Source of the DNA: a virus
Direction: 5' to 3' (one strand)
Length of the DNA: 34,014 nucleotides
Virus record (IMG/VR): IMGVR_UViG_3300048591_001067
Span: 1 to 34,014 of that record
The notes under the pieces were generated by a model. That model did no database searches and had not been told where the DNA came from. It worked only from the letters and a program-made list of their open reading frames with translations. Position numbers and translations under genes: made by a program. Of the stretch, positions 6,763 to 15,127 are shown in pieces. The first letter of the stretch is position 1; every line of letters starts with the position of its first letter.

Positions 6763-9170
6763 TATTATACAATAAATATCAAACTGGCGCTAAACTTTTG
6801 AATTTGCAGGGTGAGCAGCTAATTGCTTTGGCAAATAAACTGAAGCTTGATCAAACAAATGCACAAGTTCCAGCTATACAAGATAATACAAGTTCTCTTG
6901 TAAAGCCGTTACCGAACTATATGGTTGTTGAACCAACTTCAGCAGCACCAAAGCACACGATGGCAGCGCCTAATGGTTACAACACTCCAAAGAAGACTAG
7001 GTTTGAAAAAAACGTGGCGCAGCCAATTGCCAATGTTGCAGATAATATTCAGCGAACAATGTGGCAAGCTGCATATCCAATTTCAGCTTACAAAGGTGGA
7101 GTTACAAAAGATGGTCCAAAAAGTGCAGGTTTATTAGAATCTTTAAATCCAATAGCATCTATTGCAGAAAGCAGCAAGTCTTGGGCAGATTTTGCACAAG
7201 GCAAGGCAGATGTAAATGACTATGCTAACATGGCTGGTTCTGCAGCAGATGTGTTTATGCTTGGCAAACTCGGCGACATTGCGCAAAAGAGTTATGGTAT
7301 CGATCCAGCAGACTGGAATAATTTTTTAAAAGGTGGTTCAGAAAGTGTAACAATTTCTTCAAGCACTCAGAATGCAATAAACGGTGCTGGACCGTTGACG
7401 ACAGCCGATGCTTTCGAATTACCTATTGACATGTCTAAGAGACCTCCAACAAAAGAAGAACAATTAACGTCTTCAATTGGAAAGATATTTGATGATTTAT
7501 ATGAATCTGATGCTCCATTTTTTAGAGAATATTTTGCAGCACACACAGGTACAACTGCAGCAGACAAAGCCATTGCAGTGCATAATTATGCAATTTCACC
7601 TTTAAAGCTGGAATTAAAGTCTGTTCCTAAAAAGTTCACTGCTATCAGTGATGCTGCGATTTCCGAAGAATTTAGTAGTCTGCTTTCTAAGTACACACCA
7701 AAAACTAGCAGTGAGTTACCGTTCGGTTCCAATGAATATAATGGATCATTTGTTTTCGGGGGGCTAGCAAATAAATCAAAAAACTTATTTTCAATTGTAA
7801 AAAGGAATCCTGTATATGCAGCACCTACAGCGAATACGCTACAAAATTTACAAGAATTATCAAAAACGTATCCAGGGCTTGTCCCTGTGCAAGCAGAAGC
7901 TGAATTAATCCCCAATGCAGCTGTTTCGGAAGATATACGAAAATTAATTTCAGAATTATACCCACGTATTAAAAGTGAACACTCTGTTTCATTCTATGTG
8001 CAAAATTTAGCAGATGGACTGACAATGGAACAACTCAGGAACTCAAGAGTACCGGTTAGAAGGTTACTTACGAGAGAGGGTATCCAAGAAGCAATTGAAA
8101 CTATCGCAGCTTCGCAAGACCGTATTGGGTTAGATTTTCACGGAGAAAATTGGATGTTAGACCCAAGAACAGGTAAATTCTCATTCTTTGATGTGATGAA
8201 CCCCGGAGCACACACTGCACTAAATAATTATGAAGACTTCAAAGATCAGTTGATACGAACAATGACATACAACGATCTTAAAAATAGAGAATTACTTGTT
8301 CAAGATATGCCGACACAATTTGACATAGAAAAGGCACGTAATATAAATAGGAGCTATCTCAGAAGCTTGGGTTTAAAAAGCAGCACTATCGGATTAATAT
8401 TGAGCAAATTGTTTTCAGAAACTACAACTGAACAAAGTATGGAAAGAAAAAAAGGTGGTATATTGCTATATCAGCGCGGGGGTGGTTTTAAAGTAACTCC
8501 ACAACCCGTAGATAAAACTTATGATGGTATGGATAAAGCTTATAAAAAAGCAATTTCAGTCAAGCCACAGCATTTTACAATGCAAAATCCTGTAATGCCG
8601 CAAGATCAAACTGCTATACCACTTACGGGATTTCCAGCAGAAAAGCACGTAGATGAAGTTGCACAACCGGAAGAGTTTGACTTGAAGAAACACATGTATG
8701 CACTTAGCGGTGTTGAAAGTTCTTTTGGTAAAAATCTGTACAATCCAAACACCAGTGCCACAGGTCATTACCAGTTCTTATTCAACTTGATTAAAGACAC
8801 CACACTTGTTTCAGGAAAAACACGTGAAGAATTTGCAAATGATAAAGAGTTGCAAGATAAACTATTTGAAGAAATTTTCAATAATGGTGTGCGAAAGGAG
8901 CGCAGCACAAAAGATAGTATTGAAATGATCAAGCGAGATTATGCTGATATGGTAAAAATTCACGGTTTTGATGATTACAGCATAGCAGCTTTAATACACT
9001 TTTTAGGACGACAAGGAACACGACAATATATGGGATATCATCTCAAGAAAAAGATGCCATTAAAAGAAAGTAATCCGGGGCTTTATAAAAACGGTGTTCT
9101 TATAAATCACACCCCGGATGAATACATCTTAAAGTATAAGAAATACTTAGAAGAAGCTAGTTCGTTGTAA
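6759..9170 (+). CDS. Large multidomain protein: MILY tag, kinase-like motif, C-terminal lytic transglycosylase-like domain
   Basis: The product has 803 residues. It starts MILYNKYQTGAK, the tag shared with the two genes upstream. Residues about 100-180 are A/S/D-rich. Around 450-480, IGLDFHGENWMLDPRTGK followed by FSFFDV has the spacing of the catalytic loop and metal-binding motif of protein-kinase/APH-fold enzymes (D459, N464, D478). A second tag-like segment, KKGGILLYQRGGGFK, occurs near 565. The C-terminal 160 residues look like a lysozyme-like transglycosylase: LSGVESSFGKNLYNP with E653 as the likely catalytic acid, then SATGHYQFLF. Such proteins are typically carried in the virion to open peptidoglycan during entry. 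The kinase part could be degenerate: no clear glycine-rich loop is seen. Confidence 0.75.
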   Translation: MILYNKYQTGAKLLNLQGEQLIALANKLKLDQTNAQVPAIQDNTSSLVKPLPNYMVVEPTSAAPKHTMAAPNGYNTPKKTRFEKNVAQPIANVADNIQRTMWQAAYPISAYKGGVTKDGPKSAGLLESLNPIASIAESSKSWADFAQGKADVNDYANMAGSAADVFMLGKLGDIAQKSYGIDPADWNNFLKGGSESVTISSSTQNAINGAGPLTTADAFELPIDMSKRPPTKEEQLTSSIGKIFDDLYESDAPFFREYFAAHTGTTAADKAIAVHNYAISPLKLELKSVPKKFTAISDAAISEEFSSLLSKYTPKTSSELPFGSNEYNGSFVFGGLANKSKNLFSIVKRNPVYAAPTANTLQNLQELSKTYPGLVPVQAEAELIPNAAVSEDIRKLISELYPRIKSEHSVSFYVQNLADGLTMEQLRNSRVPVRRLLTREGIQEAIETIAASQDRIGLDFHGENWMLDPRTGKFSFFDVMNPGAHTALNNYEDFKDQLIRTMTYNDLKNRELLVQDMPTQFDIEKARNINRSYLRSLGLKSSTIGLILSKLFSETTTEQSMERKKGGILLYQRGGGFKVTPQPVDKTYDGMDKAYKKAISVKPQHFTMQNPVMPQDQTAIPLTGFPAEKHVDEVAQPEEFDLKKHMYALSGVESSFGKNLYNPNTSATGHYQFLFNLIKDTTLVSGKTREEFANDKELQDKLFEEIFNNGVRKERSTKDSIEMIKRDYADMVKIHGFDDYSIAALIHFLGRQGTRQYMGYHLKKKMPLKESNPGLYKNGVLINHTPDEYILKYKKYLEEASSL

Positions 9171-9474
9171 ATTCTACGTTAACTATCTCGCTGCCGACAG
9201 CACTGCTTGAAGTTGTGGTTATTGAATTCCAATTTGAAGTCAGATTGATACTATCACTAGTACCACTAGTACCAGTCAAGCTGGTGTAGTACGGAACAGA
9301 CCAAGGAGAAACATAATGTGGATACCAACTTACGATGGTTGCATTTGTTTCTAGTGTGAAATCTTTCCACGCATCATTTGGAAATTGTACCTTTAGAACT
9401 TTTATTAGCTCTCCTATTTTTGTGTTGGATAACACTTTAATTGTTTTTGATGAAAAATCAATTTGTAGTTTCAT
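9157..9474 (-). CDS. Hypothetical Thr/Ser-rich protein, 105 aa
   Basis: This is an unrecognised leftward gene, convergent with and overlapping the last 14 bp of the transglycosylase gene. The N-terminal half (MKLQIDFSSKTIKVLSNTK, then IGELIKVLKVQFPNDAWKDF) looks like an alpha/beta fold; the second half is rich in S, T, W and Y (for example SWYPHYVSPWSVPYYTS), as in short beta-structured virion appendage proteins. A TAAATTTG promoter box at 9505-9498 lies 23 bp upstream of its ATG, supporting independent transcription. Confidence 0.65.
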   Translation of the reverse strand: MKLQIDFSSKTIKVLSNTKIGELIKVLKVQFPNDAWKDFTLETNATIVSWYPHYVSPWSVPYYTSLTGTSGTSDSINLTSNWNSITTTSSSAVGSEIVNVEFTTN

Positions 9475-9497
9475 TATCGATTATTTTTATTATAGTG

Positions 9498-9505
9498 CAA
9501 ATTTA
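9498..9505 (-). promoter_or_regulatory. Bacteroidota -7 element (TAAATTTG)
   Basis: Read leftward, TAAATTTG fits the TAnnTTTG consensus and lies 23 bp before the ATG at 9474. The -33 part is not clear. Confidence 0.55.
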
Positions 9506-9514
9506 GAAATTTTA

Positions 9515-9546
9515 TTTTGAAGTTTAAAATTTCTTTATTATATTTG
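9515..9546 (+). promoter_or_regulatory. Bacteroidota promoter (TTTTG-N19-TATATTTG)
   Basis: TTTTG at 9515-9519 and TATATTTG at 9539-9546 are separated by 19 bp, an essentially ideal Bacteroidota sigma factor promoter. It drives the gene starting at 9576 and is back to back with the leftward promoter at 9498-9505. Confidence 0.85.
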
Positions 9547-9575
9547 CAATATTAAATCAAATATAATTAAATTAA

Positions 9576-9812
9576 ATGGAATTCAAACTAGCCAGACACA
9601 GTTCAGAGTTAAAACCGTTGGATATCAAAAACATAGCAACACGACCAATAATGGTAAAGTACGGCAAAGATGTTTTTAACTTCGAAACGCTGCTTGGTAT
9701 AAAGGAAACAGACGGTGTGTTTTTCGTTAAGCATACGAATGATTCAGCTCTTGCGGGTTCAGAAGATTTTGAAGAGCTGACAGCCGTTAGCACAGATTGC
9801 TTTGAAATATGA
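9576..9812 (+). CDS. Hypothetical protein, 78 aa
   Basis: This is a small unrecognised protein (starts MEFKLARHSSELKPLDIKN). It has no membrane segment and alternating hydrophobic residues suggesting a small beta or alpha/beta fold. It lies 30 bp downstream of a near-consensus promoter, and its stop overlaps the next start as ATGA. Confidence 0.7.
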   Translation: MEFKLARHSSELKPLDIKNIATRPIMVKYGKDVFNFETLLGIKETDGVFFVKHTNDSALAGSEDFEELTAVSTDCFEI

Positions 9813-10024
9813 AAGCACCTCAACTGAAGTTTAAAAGCAGGGCATTGGTAGACACTGATTCCAATCAGTTAATTATAATCTTAACGGAACCAGTATTAAA
9901 ATCTATGTATCAAGATTGCAAACACGATGCCATGTTGGGATTTCTCTATAGTAATGCCGTTGTAACTAATCAAGAGGGTAGGATGTTTTTACAGAGCAAG
10001 CGCCTCCTCATCTCGCAGTTCTAA
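9809..10024 (+). CDS. Hypothetical protein, 71 aa
   Basis: This is a small unrecognised protein starting MKAPQLKFKSRALVDTDSN, translationally coupled to the gene before it by ATGA. Its last 36 bp overlap the end of the leftward gene at 9989-10588, so the two transcription units converge without any spacer. Confidence 0.65.
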   Translation: MKAPQLKFKSRALVDTDSNQLIIILTEPVLKSMYQDCKHDAMLGFLYSNAVVTNQEGRMFLQSKRLLISQF

Positions 10025-10588
10025 CAAGATATCATCTAAAATTTCTAATTCGGATAATACAAATTTTTTGTTTTTTCCGAAGAATCGCTTAGGCCCTTTT
10101 TCATTAAAATCTGAAAGAACGCGATCTAGCTTATATTTGGGTATTTCTTCAGGATTTCTTTTTGCAATTGAGATACCCTCTTCTGAGTAGAATTTCACGA
10201 CTCTATGATCGTCACTATACCACTTTACGTAGGTGAGTCTATCTACAGTACCACGCTCAGGTAGTTTTAATACATCTAAAAATTTCATTCTAGATTTAGT
10301 ATAGTCTTTTATTAAAAGTGTGATGTTATCTTGAGTATGAACGGTTTCACCATAAAGAGGAAACGCGGCTCTATATACTATTCCAAATGCGAACACTTCT
10401 TTTAGTTTCTTCTTTTTAAAGTCTTTATTCAGTACCAATACAAGATCACCTGTTTCAAATTCGCTATAAGTTGTAACATAGTAATCATTCATCTTCATGT
10501 ATTGATTCTGTAATTTTATGATTTTCTGCCCCAAGGCTCGCATGGCTTTCTCAAATTCTTCAGGTGTGTGCTTGTCAGGATAAAACAT
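9989..10588 (-). CDS. Hypothetical protein, 199 aa
   Basis: This is an unrecognised protein of 199 residues if started at the ATG at 10588 (MFYPDKHTPEEFEKAMRALG). A longer frame opens at a TTG at 10609, but that codon is part of the TAAATTTG promoter box at 10614-10607 and so cannot be in the transcript. The product has a helical N-terminus, a central beta-rich part (for example DLVLVLNKDF, FGIVYRAAFPLYG) that could be a small barrel, and a charged helical C-terminus (ELEILDDILLELRDEEALAL). Confidence 0.75.
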   Translation of the reverse strand: MFYPDKHTPEEFEKAMRALGQKIIKLQNQYMKMNDYYVTTYSEFETGDLVLVLNKDFKKKKLKEVFAFGIVYRAAFPLYGETVHTQDNITLLIKDYTKSRMKFLDVLKLPERGTVDRLTYVKWYSDDHRVVKFYSEEGISIAKRNPEEIPKYKLDRVLSDFNEKGPKRFFGKNKKFVLSELEILDDILLELRDEEALAL

Positions 10589-10606
10589 ATTTATTACTTT
10601 AGGAAG

Positions 10607-10614
10607 CAAATTTA
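10607..10614 (-). promoter_or_regulatory. Bacteroidota -7 element (TAAATTTG), leftward
   Basis: TAAATTTG read leftward lies 18 bp before the ATG at 10588 and overlaps the only longer start candidate, which decides the start. It is back to back with the rightward box at 10648-10655. Confidence 0.6.
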
Positions 10615-10647
10615 GAAAAAATTTCTTATTATTAAAGGTTTTTTTAG

Positions 10648-10655
10648 TACATTTG
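10648..10655 (+). promoter_or_regulatory. Bacteroidota -7 element 4 nt before an ATG
   Basis: TACATTTG is followed by exactly 4 nt and the ATG at 10660. With transcription starting about 5 nt after the box, the mRNA would begin at or next to the start codon (leaderless). Confidence 0.65.
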
Positions 10656-10659
10656 CTCT

Positions 10660-10986
10660 ATGATAGTACTTAGTAGTTTTATCGCAGAACTTATGGGACC
10701 ACTCCAATTAAAAGAAGAAATTATACTCAACGTATTTGAGAACCTTTCCAAGTACAATATCACCGATATGGTGGAATTGAAATCACACTTAGAAAATAAA
10801 GATATCAAAGAGGAATTTATTCAAAGTATGGATGTCATGCTTAGTGAATTAATTCGATTAAAATTGATAGAATTAGGTAAAATACAGGTTGAGGAGTATA
10901 AGAATGAAAGAATTGAGAAGCGAGCTGCGCTCATCCCAGAAGTAGTAAATACGGGTAATAAACAAGAGTTTACATTTGAATTATGA
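10660..10986 (+). CDS. Hypothetical protein, 108 aa
   Basis: This is an unrecognised, mostly helical, charged protein (starts MIVLSSFIAELMGPLQLKEE). The ATG lies 4 nt after a TACATTTG promoter box, the leaderless arrangement also seen at 11353, 24216, 26429 and 27656. Its stop overlaps the next start as ATGA. Confidence 0.7.
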   Translation: MIVLSSFIAELMGPLQLKEEIILNVFENLSKYNITDMVELKSHLENKDIKEEFIQSMDVMLSELIRLKLIELGKIQVEEYKNERIEKRAALIPEVVNTGNKQEFTFEL

Positions 10987-11324
10987 TATACACAGTAAAA
11001 TTAAAAGACAGTCGTATAGAGACTGTAAATAAGTTGTTTGGAACTGGTGTGGGATTGCTGCACTCAAAAACTGAAAATACGATAGAAATTGAAAGTTCTT
11101 TAGAGTTTCTAGAATTTCTCTTATTGCTTGAAGGCAACGATAATATTGTAGGTGTAGTCCCGCCTATATTTCACAGCCTCGAAGTGTGTGCAGGAAAATA
11201 CATAAGAAGTATGTATTCTCATGCGGAAACAACACGAATTCTACAGGACACAATAAACGAAGTTATGGTGAAGTTCGACTTAGAATCGACCACTATGAAC
11301 ATTCAAGATGATATTACATCTTAG
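10983..11324 (+). CDS. Hypothetical protein, 113 aa
   Basis: This is an unrecognised small protein starting MIYTVKLKDSRIETVNKLFG, coupled to the upstream gene by an ATGA overlap. Alternating short strands and helices (SSLEFLEFLLLLEGNDNIVG) suggest a compact alpha/beta fold. The next promoter overlaps the region just after its stop. Confidence 0.7.
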   Translation: MIYTVKLKDSRIETVNKLFGTGVGLLHSKTENTIEIESSLEFLEFLLLLEGNDNIVGVVPPIFHSLEVCAGKYIRSMYSHAETTRILQDTINEVMVKFDLESTTMNIQDDITS

Positions 11325-11340
11325 ATTATACTTTTATTAT

Positions 11341-11348
11341 TATCTTTG
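11341..11348 (+). promoter_or_regulatory. Bacteroidota -7 element 4 nt before an ATG
   Basis: TATCTTTG is followed by CCGT and the ATG at 11353, giving a probably leaderless transcript. The -33 element is poor. Confidence 0.6.
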
Positions 11349-11352
11349 CCGT

Positions 11353-11502
11353 ATGAATGCAATTATAAATAAAAGTGCAACTAGAAGTAATTCTAAAGTG
11401 ATACTTAAACCAACTGCAAAGATATTGGTTAAAAGTAAAAAAAGATGGATCACATTTGAAAACAATGATCCATTTGCTGAAGAATTTTACATGCCGTTGT
11501 AA
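11353..11502 (+). CDS. Small basic protein, 49 aa
   Basis: This is a 49-residue, lysine-rich protein beginning MNAIINKSATRSNSK. The frame is open back to 11308, but the promoter box at 11341-11348 lies inside that extension, so the ATG at 11353 is the sensible start. The basic N-terminal two thirds are followed by an acidic end (FENNDPFAEEFYMPL). Function is unknown. Confidence 0.6.
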   Translation: MNAIINKSATRSNSKVILKPTAKILVKSKKRWITFENNDPFAEEFYMPL

Positions 11503-11564
11503 GCTTTAAAATAAAAAATGAATAAAGCACAGAGTTGTGCGGAGGATGTTTAATGCTGTAATTT

Positions 11565-11930
11565 ATGCCTAAAATTTGTAAACATGAGGGCTGCTCTAAT
11601 CCGGTTTTTTCAAATAATTTGTGCAAGTACCACACCCAGCCAAAAAAGAAAATATCTGTAAACAAACCTGTAAAGTCGGTAAGTAAAAAACAAGAAACTG
11701 TAAACCGAGAATACACACGCCTAAGAACTGCCTTCTTAGAAAAAGAATCTCGTTGTCGCGTTTGCTTACAACCCGCTACAGACATTCACCATGCAAAGGG
11801 ACGCGGTATTCACACGTTAGATACAACCACTTGGGTACCACTTTGCAGAGAACATCATAATTTTGTGCATGCAAATGAAAAGCTCGTTGCAGAAAGATAT
11901 CCTGAGTTATTTAAAATGAGAGGCTCTTAA
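11565..11930 (+). CDS. NinG-like HNH-type zinc-finger nuclease
   Basis: The 121-residue product has an N-terminal zinc-knuckle-like segment (CKHEGC, then NLCKYH, residues 4-23) and a C-terminal HNH-like core: CRVCLQP (about 72-78), DIHHAKGRG (about 82-90) and CREHHNFVHANE (about 104-115). The C-x2-C, IHH and H-H-x3-H pattern resembles the NinG/Rap family of phage lambda and small HNH proteins. Its place a few genes before the terminase fits known phages in which an HNH protein aids packaging or recombination. The metal-binding core is clear; the precise role is inferred. Confidence 0.75.
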   Translation: MPKICKHEGCSNPVFSNNLCKYHTQPKKKISVNKPVKSVSKKQETVNREYTRLRTAFLEKESRCRVCLQPATDIHHAKGRGIHTLDTTTWVPLCREHHNFVHANEKLVAERYPELFKMRGS

Positions 11931-11955
11931 AATTTTTCTTTATCATTTAGTCACT

Positions 11956-12078
11956 ATGATAAAGTATAACAAAGTAAGTGGTTGTAACTGTGGCGGTGTT
12001 ATCTATAAAAAAGGACTAGATCGCAGGGTAGTTACAAAAAGTATTTTGAAGAAACCTATTAAAAAACAAGATGGATAG
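11956..12078 (+). CDS. Very small Cys/Lys-rich protein with YKKG motif
   Basis: This 40-residue frame starts MIKYNKVSGCNCGGVIYKKG and continues with a basic tail ending in KKPIKKQDG. MIKYNK and VIYKKG echo the MILYKKGGK tag of the operon at 5615-9170, and SGCNCGG echoes the CNCG start of the protein at 19489. The stop codon lies within the first codons of the next gene (8-bp overlap), which suggests translational coupling. Confidence 0.55.
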   Translation: MIKYNKVSGCNCGGVIYKKGLDRRVVTKSILKKPIKKQDG

Positions 12079-12331
12079 TATGTTAGAAAATGAAAAAGTT
12101 TATTTCCACGCAGGAGATGTGGTGGAATTGAAACAAGAAGTTTCAAATAAACCAAGAATGGTTGTAGAAAAAGTTGAAAAGTTAACATTCAAAGATACAA
12201 TGTCAAATTCAACAAGCACAACTAAATTAATGGGAGTGCAGTGTTTTTGGTTTGACAGTATTGGGGCTTTGCAAAGAAGCAGATTTAACACGAAAGATTT
12301 AAGATTGTTGAGTAAAAACGCAGACAATTAA
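12071..12331 (+). CDS. Hypothetical protein, 86 aa
   Basis: This is a small unrecognised protein (starts MDSMLENEKVYFHAGDVVEL). Short strands such as GDVVELKQEV and RMVVEKVEKLTF suggest a small beta-barrel like those of SH3/DUF-type phage proteins. It overlaps the preceding small gene and is followed by the probable small-terminase gene. Confidence 0.65.
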   Translation: MDSMLENEKVYFHAGDVVELKQEVSNKPRMVVEKVEKLTFKDTMSNSTSTTKLMGVQCFWFDSIGALQRSRFNTKDLRLLSKNADN

Positions 12332-12353
12332 TGGTTAATTTAATAAGAATAAT

Positions 12354-12920
12354 ATGTTTAGACTTGATTTCAAGAATGATGAAGTTATATTAACACCTGA
12401 GTTTAAGTTAGCAAAAGAATTTGACAACATATTAAAGAAAGTACCAAAGAAGAGAGCAAACCAAATTTTGCTCTATATTTTTTTAATGTGTGATCGTTCT
12501 GATCAAAACTTACTTCGTGACGTTGAGGCGGTATTTAAAGAAGAACAATGCCTCTCCAGAGCATTTAACTCTGCTTCAACTAAATTCAGTGAAGATGAGC
12601 AGGCATTAATAGCAGATGCCATGACTGCATATCGTATTTTTAACGACACCCCAGAAGACCGCTTATTGCGGTCTATTGATTTAAAAATGGAACAGTTGAG
12701 TACAATGCTTAACAGCACCACGCCTGAAATACAACGAAACGTAAGTAAGGATAACAGTGTGAGTTTCTCTAGTAATTTGAAGATCATCACAGATGCCATC
12801 AAAGAAATTTCAAACTTAATGGCAACCAAGGAAAAGGTAACTGCAAATATCATGAAGTTAAAACTCAATAAACGCGAAAAAATTTCTAAACCAAGTTTAC
12901 TAGAATCAGGTAGGATTTAA
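12354..12920 (+). CDS. Probable small terminase subunit
   Basis: This is a 188-residue, mostly helical protein directly upstream of the large terminase gene and overlapping it as TAATG. The central part looks like coiled helices (for example LLRSIDLKMEQLSTML) and the C-terminus is basic. Position, size and helical make-up fit the DNA-recognition subunit, but no helix-turn-helix or other family motif is decisive. The upstream sequence AATAAGAATA-ATG resembles the A-rich leaders of other virion genes here. Confidence 0.5.
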   Translation: MFRLDFKNDEVILTPEFKLAKEFDNILKKVPKKRANQILLYIFLMCDRSDQNLLRDVEAVFKEEQCLSRAFNSASTKFSEDEQALIADAMTAYRIFNDTPEDRLLRSIDLKMEQLSTMLNSTTPEIQRNVSKDNSVSFSSNLKIITDAIKEISNLMATKEKVTANIMKLKLNKREKISKPSLLESGRI

Positions 12921-15127
12921 TGGCTAAGTATAATCGATTTGCATTAGATTTTTTACTTCGCACTGACGAGGGTAGAATATTTAATCATGATTTTGATGTA
13001 ACAGACTCTGTGCCGACTCTTACAGGTATAAGGGATAAAAATGCGCAGATACGGTTAATTGACTACTTAGTTTACAGACCAATTCCAAGAGCTTTAACTA
13101 AGTGGCAACGTCCTCCTAACGTACACCCTGAAAGTGTTCAAATGTTAGAGTGGTACGCAGAACTTGTAAAGGCTTTGCGTGAAGGTATAACTCTCAACGG
13201 TGAGTACTTTAATCCGTTCTTCGTGTACTGGATGAACGTATTTTGTTTTCCCGCTGTTGTTCTAGATGCCGATGGGGAGGTTACAGAAAATTTTGAGGAT
13301 ACAAACCCTATATATTGTAATATAGACAGGTATATCTTAGATATTATTTGGTTAGCAAATTTACAACGCAAGGATGTAGCCCTCATGGGGTTTCGTGGTT
13401 TTGGCAAATCATATTTATTTAGTTGCATTTTAGAATACTTTTATGCATTAAAGCCAAAGCAACATCTCATTGTAAGTTGTAGCACCGATGACCATGCCGA
13501 AGAAGCATTTAGTAAGATTGTAGACACGCTGCGCAGCACTGAGATGCGACACCCTGCATTAAAGCACAAAAAATTGAGAGATTCTTTAAAAGTAATTCTC
13601 TCAGGCGAAGAAGTGCTCACAGACGAAGGAAAAGAATATCGTGGATACTTGTCTAAAATAGAGCGCATTGTTTACGGACACAATCCCGGCGCAACGCGTG
13701 GTAGACGACCAAATGTACAGCTGATAGACGAGTTTGCCGCTTTCCCTTCACAACCCTCACCAGGATCTTTGACGAATTGTATTAGTCAGTCTAAGGGTTC
13801 TTGGAAAGTTATGGGTACCATTAAAAAGGCCATAGTGCTTTATGCTGGAACCGGTGGTTCTGTGAAAAATGAAGAGGCAGAAAAATTCTTTAGAAATCCA
13901 CGTGCATGGGAACTCATGGTAATAGATGAGTGGGGCGAAGAAACTGGTGTAATGATTCCGGTTCAACTAAAAGCCGGTGGTACGTGGGAAACAACAGGTT
14001 GTCCTAATATAAAACTAGGTTTAGAGAAAGAGTTACTTACTCGAAAGAACTTTGGTGATGACTTAGTTTCTTTGGCACAGCATTGTCAAGAGTTCCCTAT
14101 CAACATAAAGGAGATGTTTACCCGTAGAGGTAGCAATGATTTTGATCAAGATGCACTTGTAAACCAGCTGCTCCGCATTAAGCACGCAGAGGAGACAGTT
14201 ATAAAACCAAAGCTAGGATTTTTAGAGTGGATCAAAGACAATCACAGAAAGATAATAGGTGTAAAATTTGTAGAAAGTGCTAGAGGTGACTTTTTAGTTC
14301 TTGAAGAACCTGCGGTTGGACCGGACGGTCTGGGCTTTAAAGATTTGTATGTGGGCGGCTGTGACTCCATTGACCAAGGCAGTGCAGAATCTGTTATAGG
14401 TGATCGAGGTTCTAAACTAGCATTACTTATAAAAAAGAGAATAATTCCGGGACAATACTTTCAAACACTTTCTAATATATATGTGTGTTTGTATCTAAAA
14501 CGCAGTAAAGATGTGAGATATGATTACGACAATGTATTGAAAGCAGTTTATTGGTACAATGCAGACTTGAACATAGAATTTTCTAAGATAGACATTAGAT
14601 CATTCTTTCGTCAGCAAGGCTTTATGCATAAATTAATGCGGAGACCTGCAATTGCACGTCAAACTGCGGCTGCGAAATCAAACAATAATTTAATAGGTAC
14701 TCAAGCAACTCCTGAAATCATTGATCACCAAGATGCTAAAGTTAGAGATTACATCAGAGACAACTCTGATTTAATGTTTTTTGAACCGCAATTAGAAGAT
14801 TTGATTGATTACAAAAGAGAGAATCGAAAAAAACACGACTTAACGGTTGCAATGGGTTTGGCAGAAATGGCAGATGAAGAAAAACTTGGTGTCTTAGCAA
14901 AACCCCTGTCAAAGCCGGACGATGGTTATAAAATGTTTGGGTACTACAGAGACCCTGTTACAGGTTATAAAAAATATGGTGAAATTCCCAATAAAGCAAA
15001 GGATGAAATTGAAGAAACTAGACGCAGTGAACTAATTGCAAATACGCCTGTTCGTTGGATAGACGAAAGCGGCAACACTTATTTTGAAACAGTAGAACCA
15101 TTAAATAAAAAAGAAAATGATAGATAG
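12920..15127 (+). CDS. terL: Large terminase subunit (packaging ATPase and nuclease)
   Basis: The 735-residue product has both expected domains. The ATPase carries Walker A as GFRGFGKSY (about residues 157-165) and Walker B as NVQLIDEF (D270, E271). The nuclease part has the first catalytic aspartate in VGGCDSIDQGSA (D482, D486), followed by further acidic motifs. It pumps DNA into the prohead and cuts the concatemer, working with the small subunit encoded just upstream and the portal encoded just downstream. It overlaps the start of the GroES-like gene by 11 bp. Family assignment is firm. Confidence 0.93.
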   Translation: MAKYNRFALDFLLRTDEGRIFNHDFDVTDSVPTLTGIRDKNAQIRLIDYLVYRPIPRALTKWQRPPNVHPESVQMLEWYAELVKALREGITLNGEYFNPFFVYWMNVFCFPAVVLDADGEVTENFEDTNPIYCNIDRYILDIIWLANLQRKDVALMGFRGFGKSYLFSCILEYFYALKPKQHLIVSCSTDDHAEEAFSKIVDTLRSTEMRHPALKHKKLRDSLKVILSGEEVLTDEGKEYRGYLSKIERIVYGHNPGATRGRRPNVQLIDEFAAFPSQPSPGSLTNCISQSKGSWKVMGTIKKAIVLYAGTGGSVKNEEAEKFFRNPRAWELMVIDEWGEETGVMIPVQLKAGGTWETTGCPNIKLGLEKELLTRKNFGDDLVSLAQHCQEFPINIKEMFTRRGSNDFDQDALVNQLLRIKHAEETVIKPKLGFLEWIKDNHRKIIGVKFVESARGDFLVLEEPAVGPDGLGFKDLYVGGCDSIDQGSAESVIGDRGSKLALLIKKRIIPGQYFQTLSNIYVCLYLKRSKDVRYDYDNVLKAVYWYNADLNIEFSKIDIRSFFRQQGFMHKLMRRPAIARQTAAAKSNNNLIGTQATPEIIDHQDAKVRDYIRDNSDLMFFEPQLEDLIDYKRENRKKHDLTVAMGLAEMADEEKLGVLAKPLSKPDDGYKMFGYYRDPVTGYKKYGEIPNKAKDEIEETRRSELIANTPVRWIDESGNTYFETVEPLNKKENDR

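Noticed and set aside
10589-10609. TTG start at 10609 for the leftward gene ending at 9989
   Set aside because: The TTG is part of the TAAATTTG promoter box, so it would not be in the mRNA; ATG 10588 is preferred.
11308-11352. Longer version of the small gene at 11353
   Set aside because: The extra N-terminus is low-quality sequence overlapping the upstream gene and containing the promoter box.
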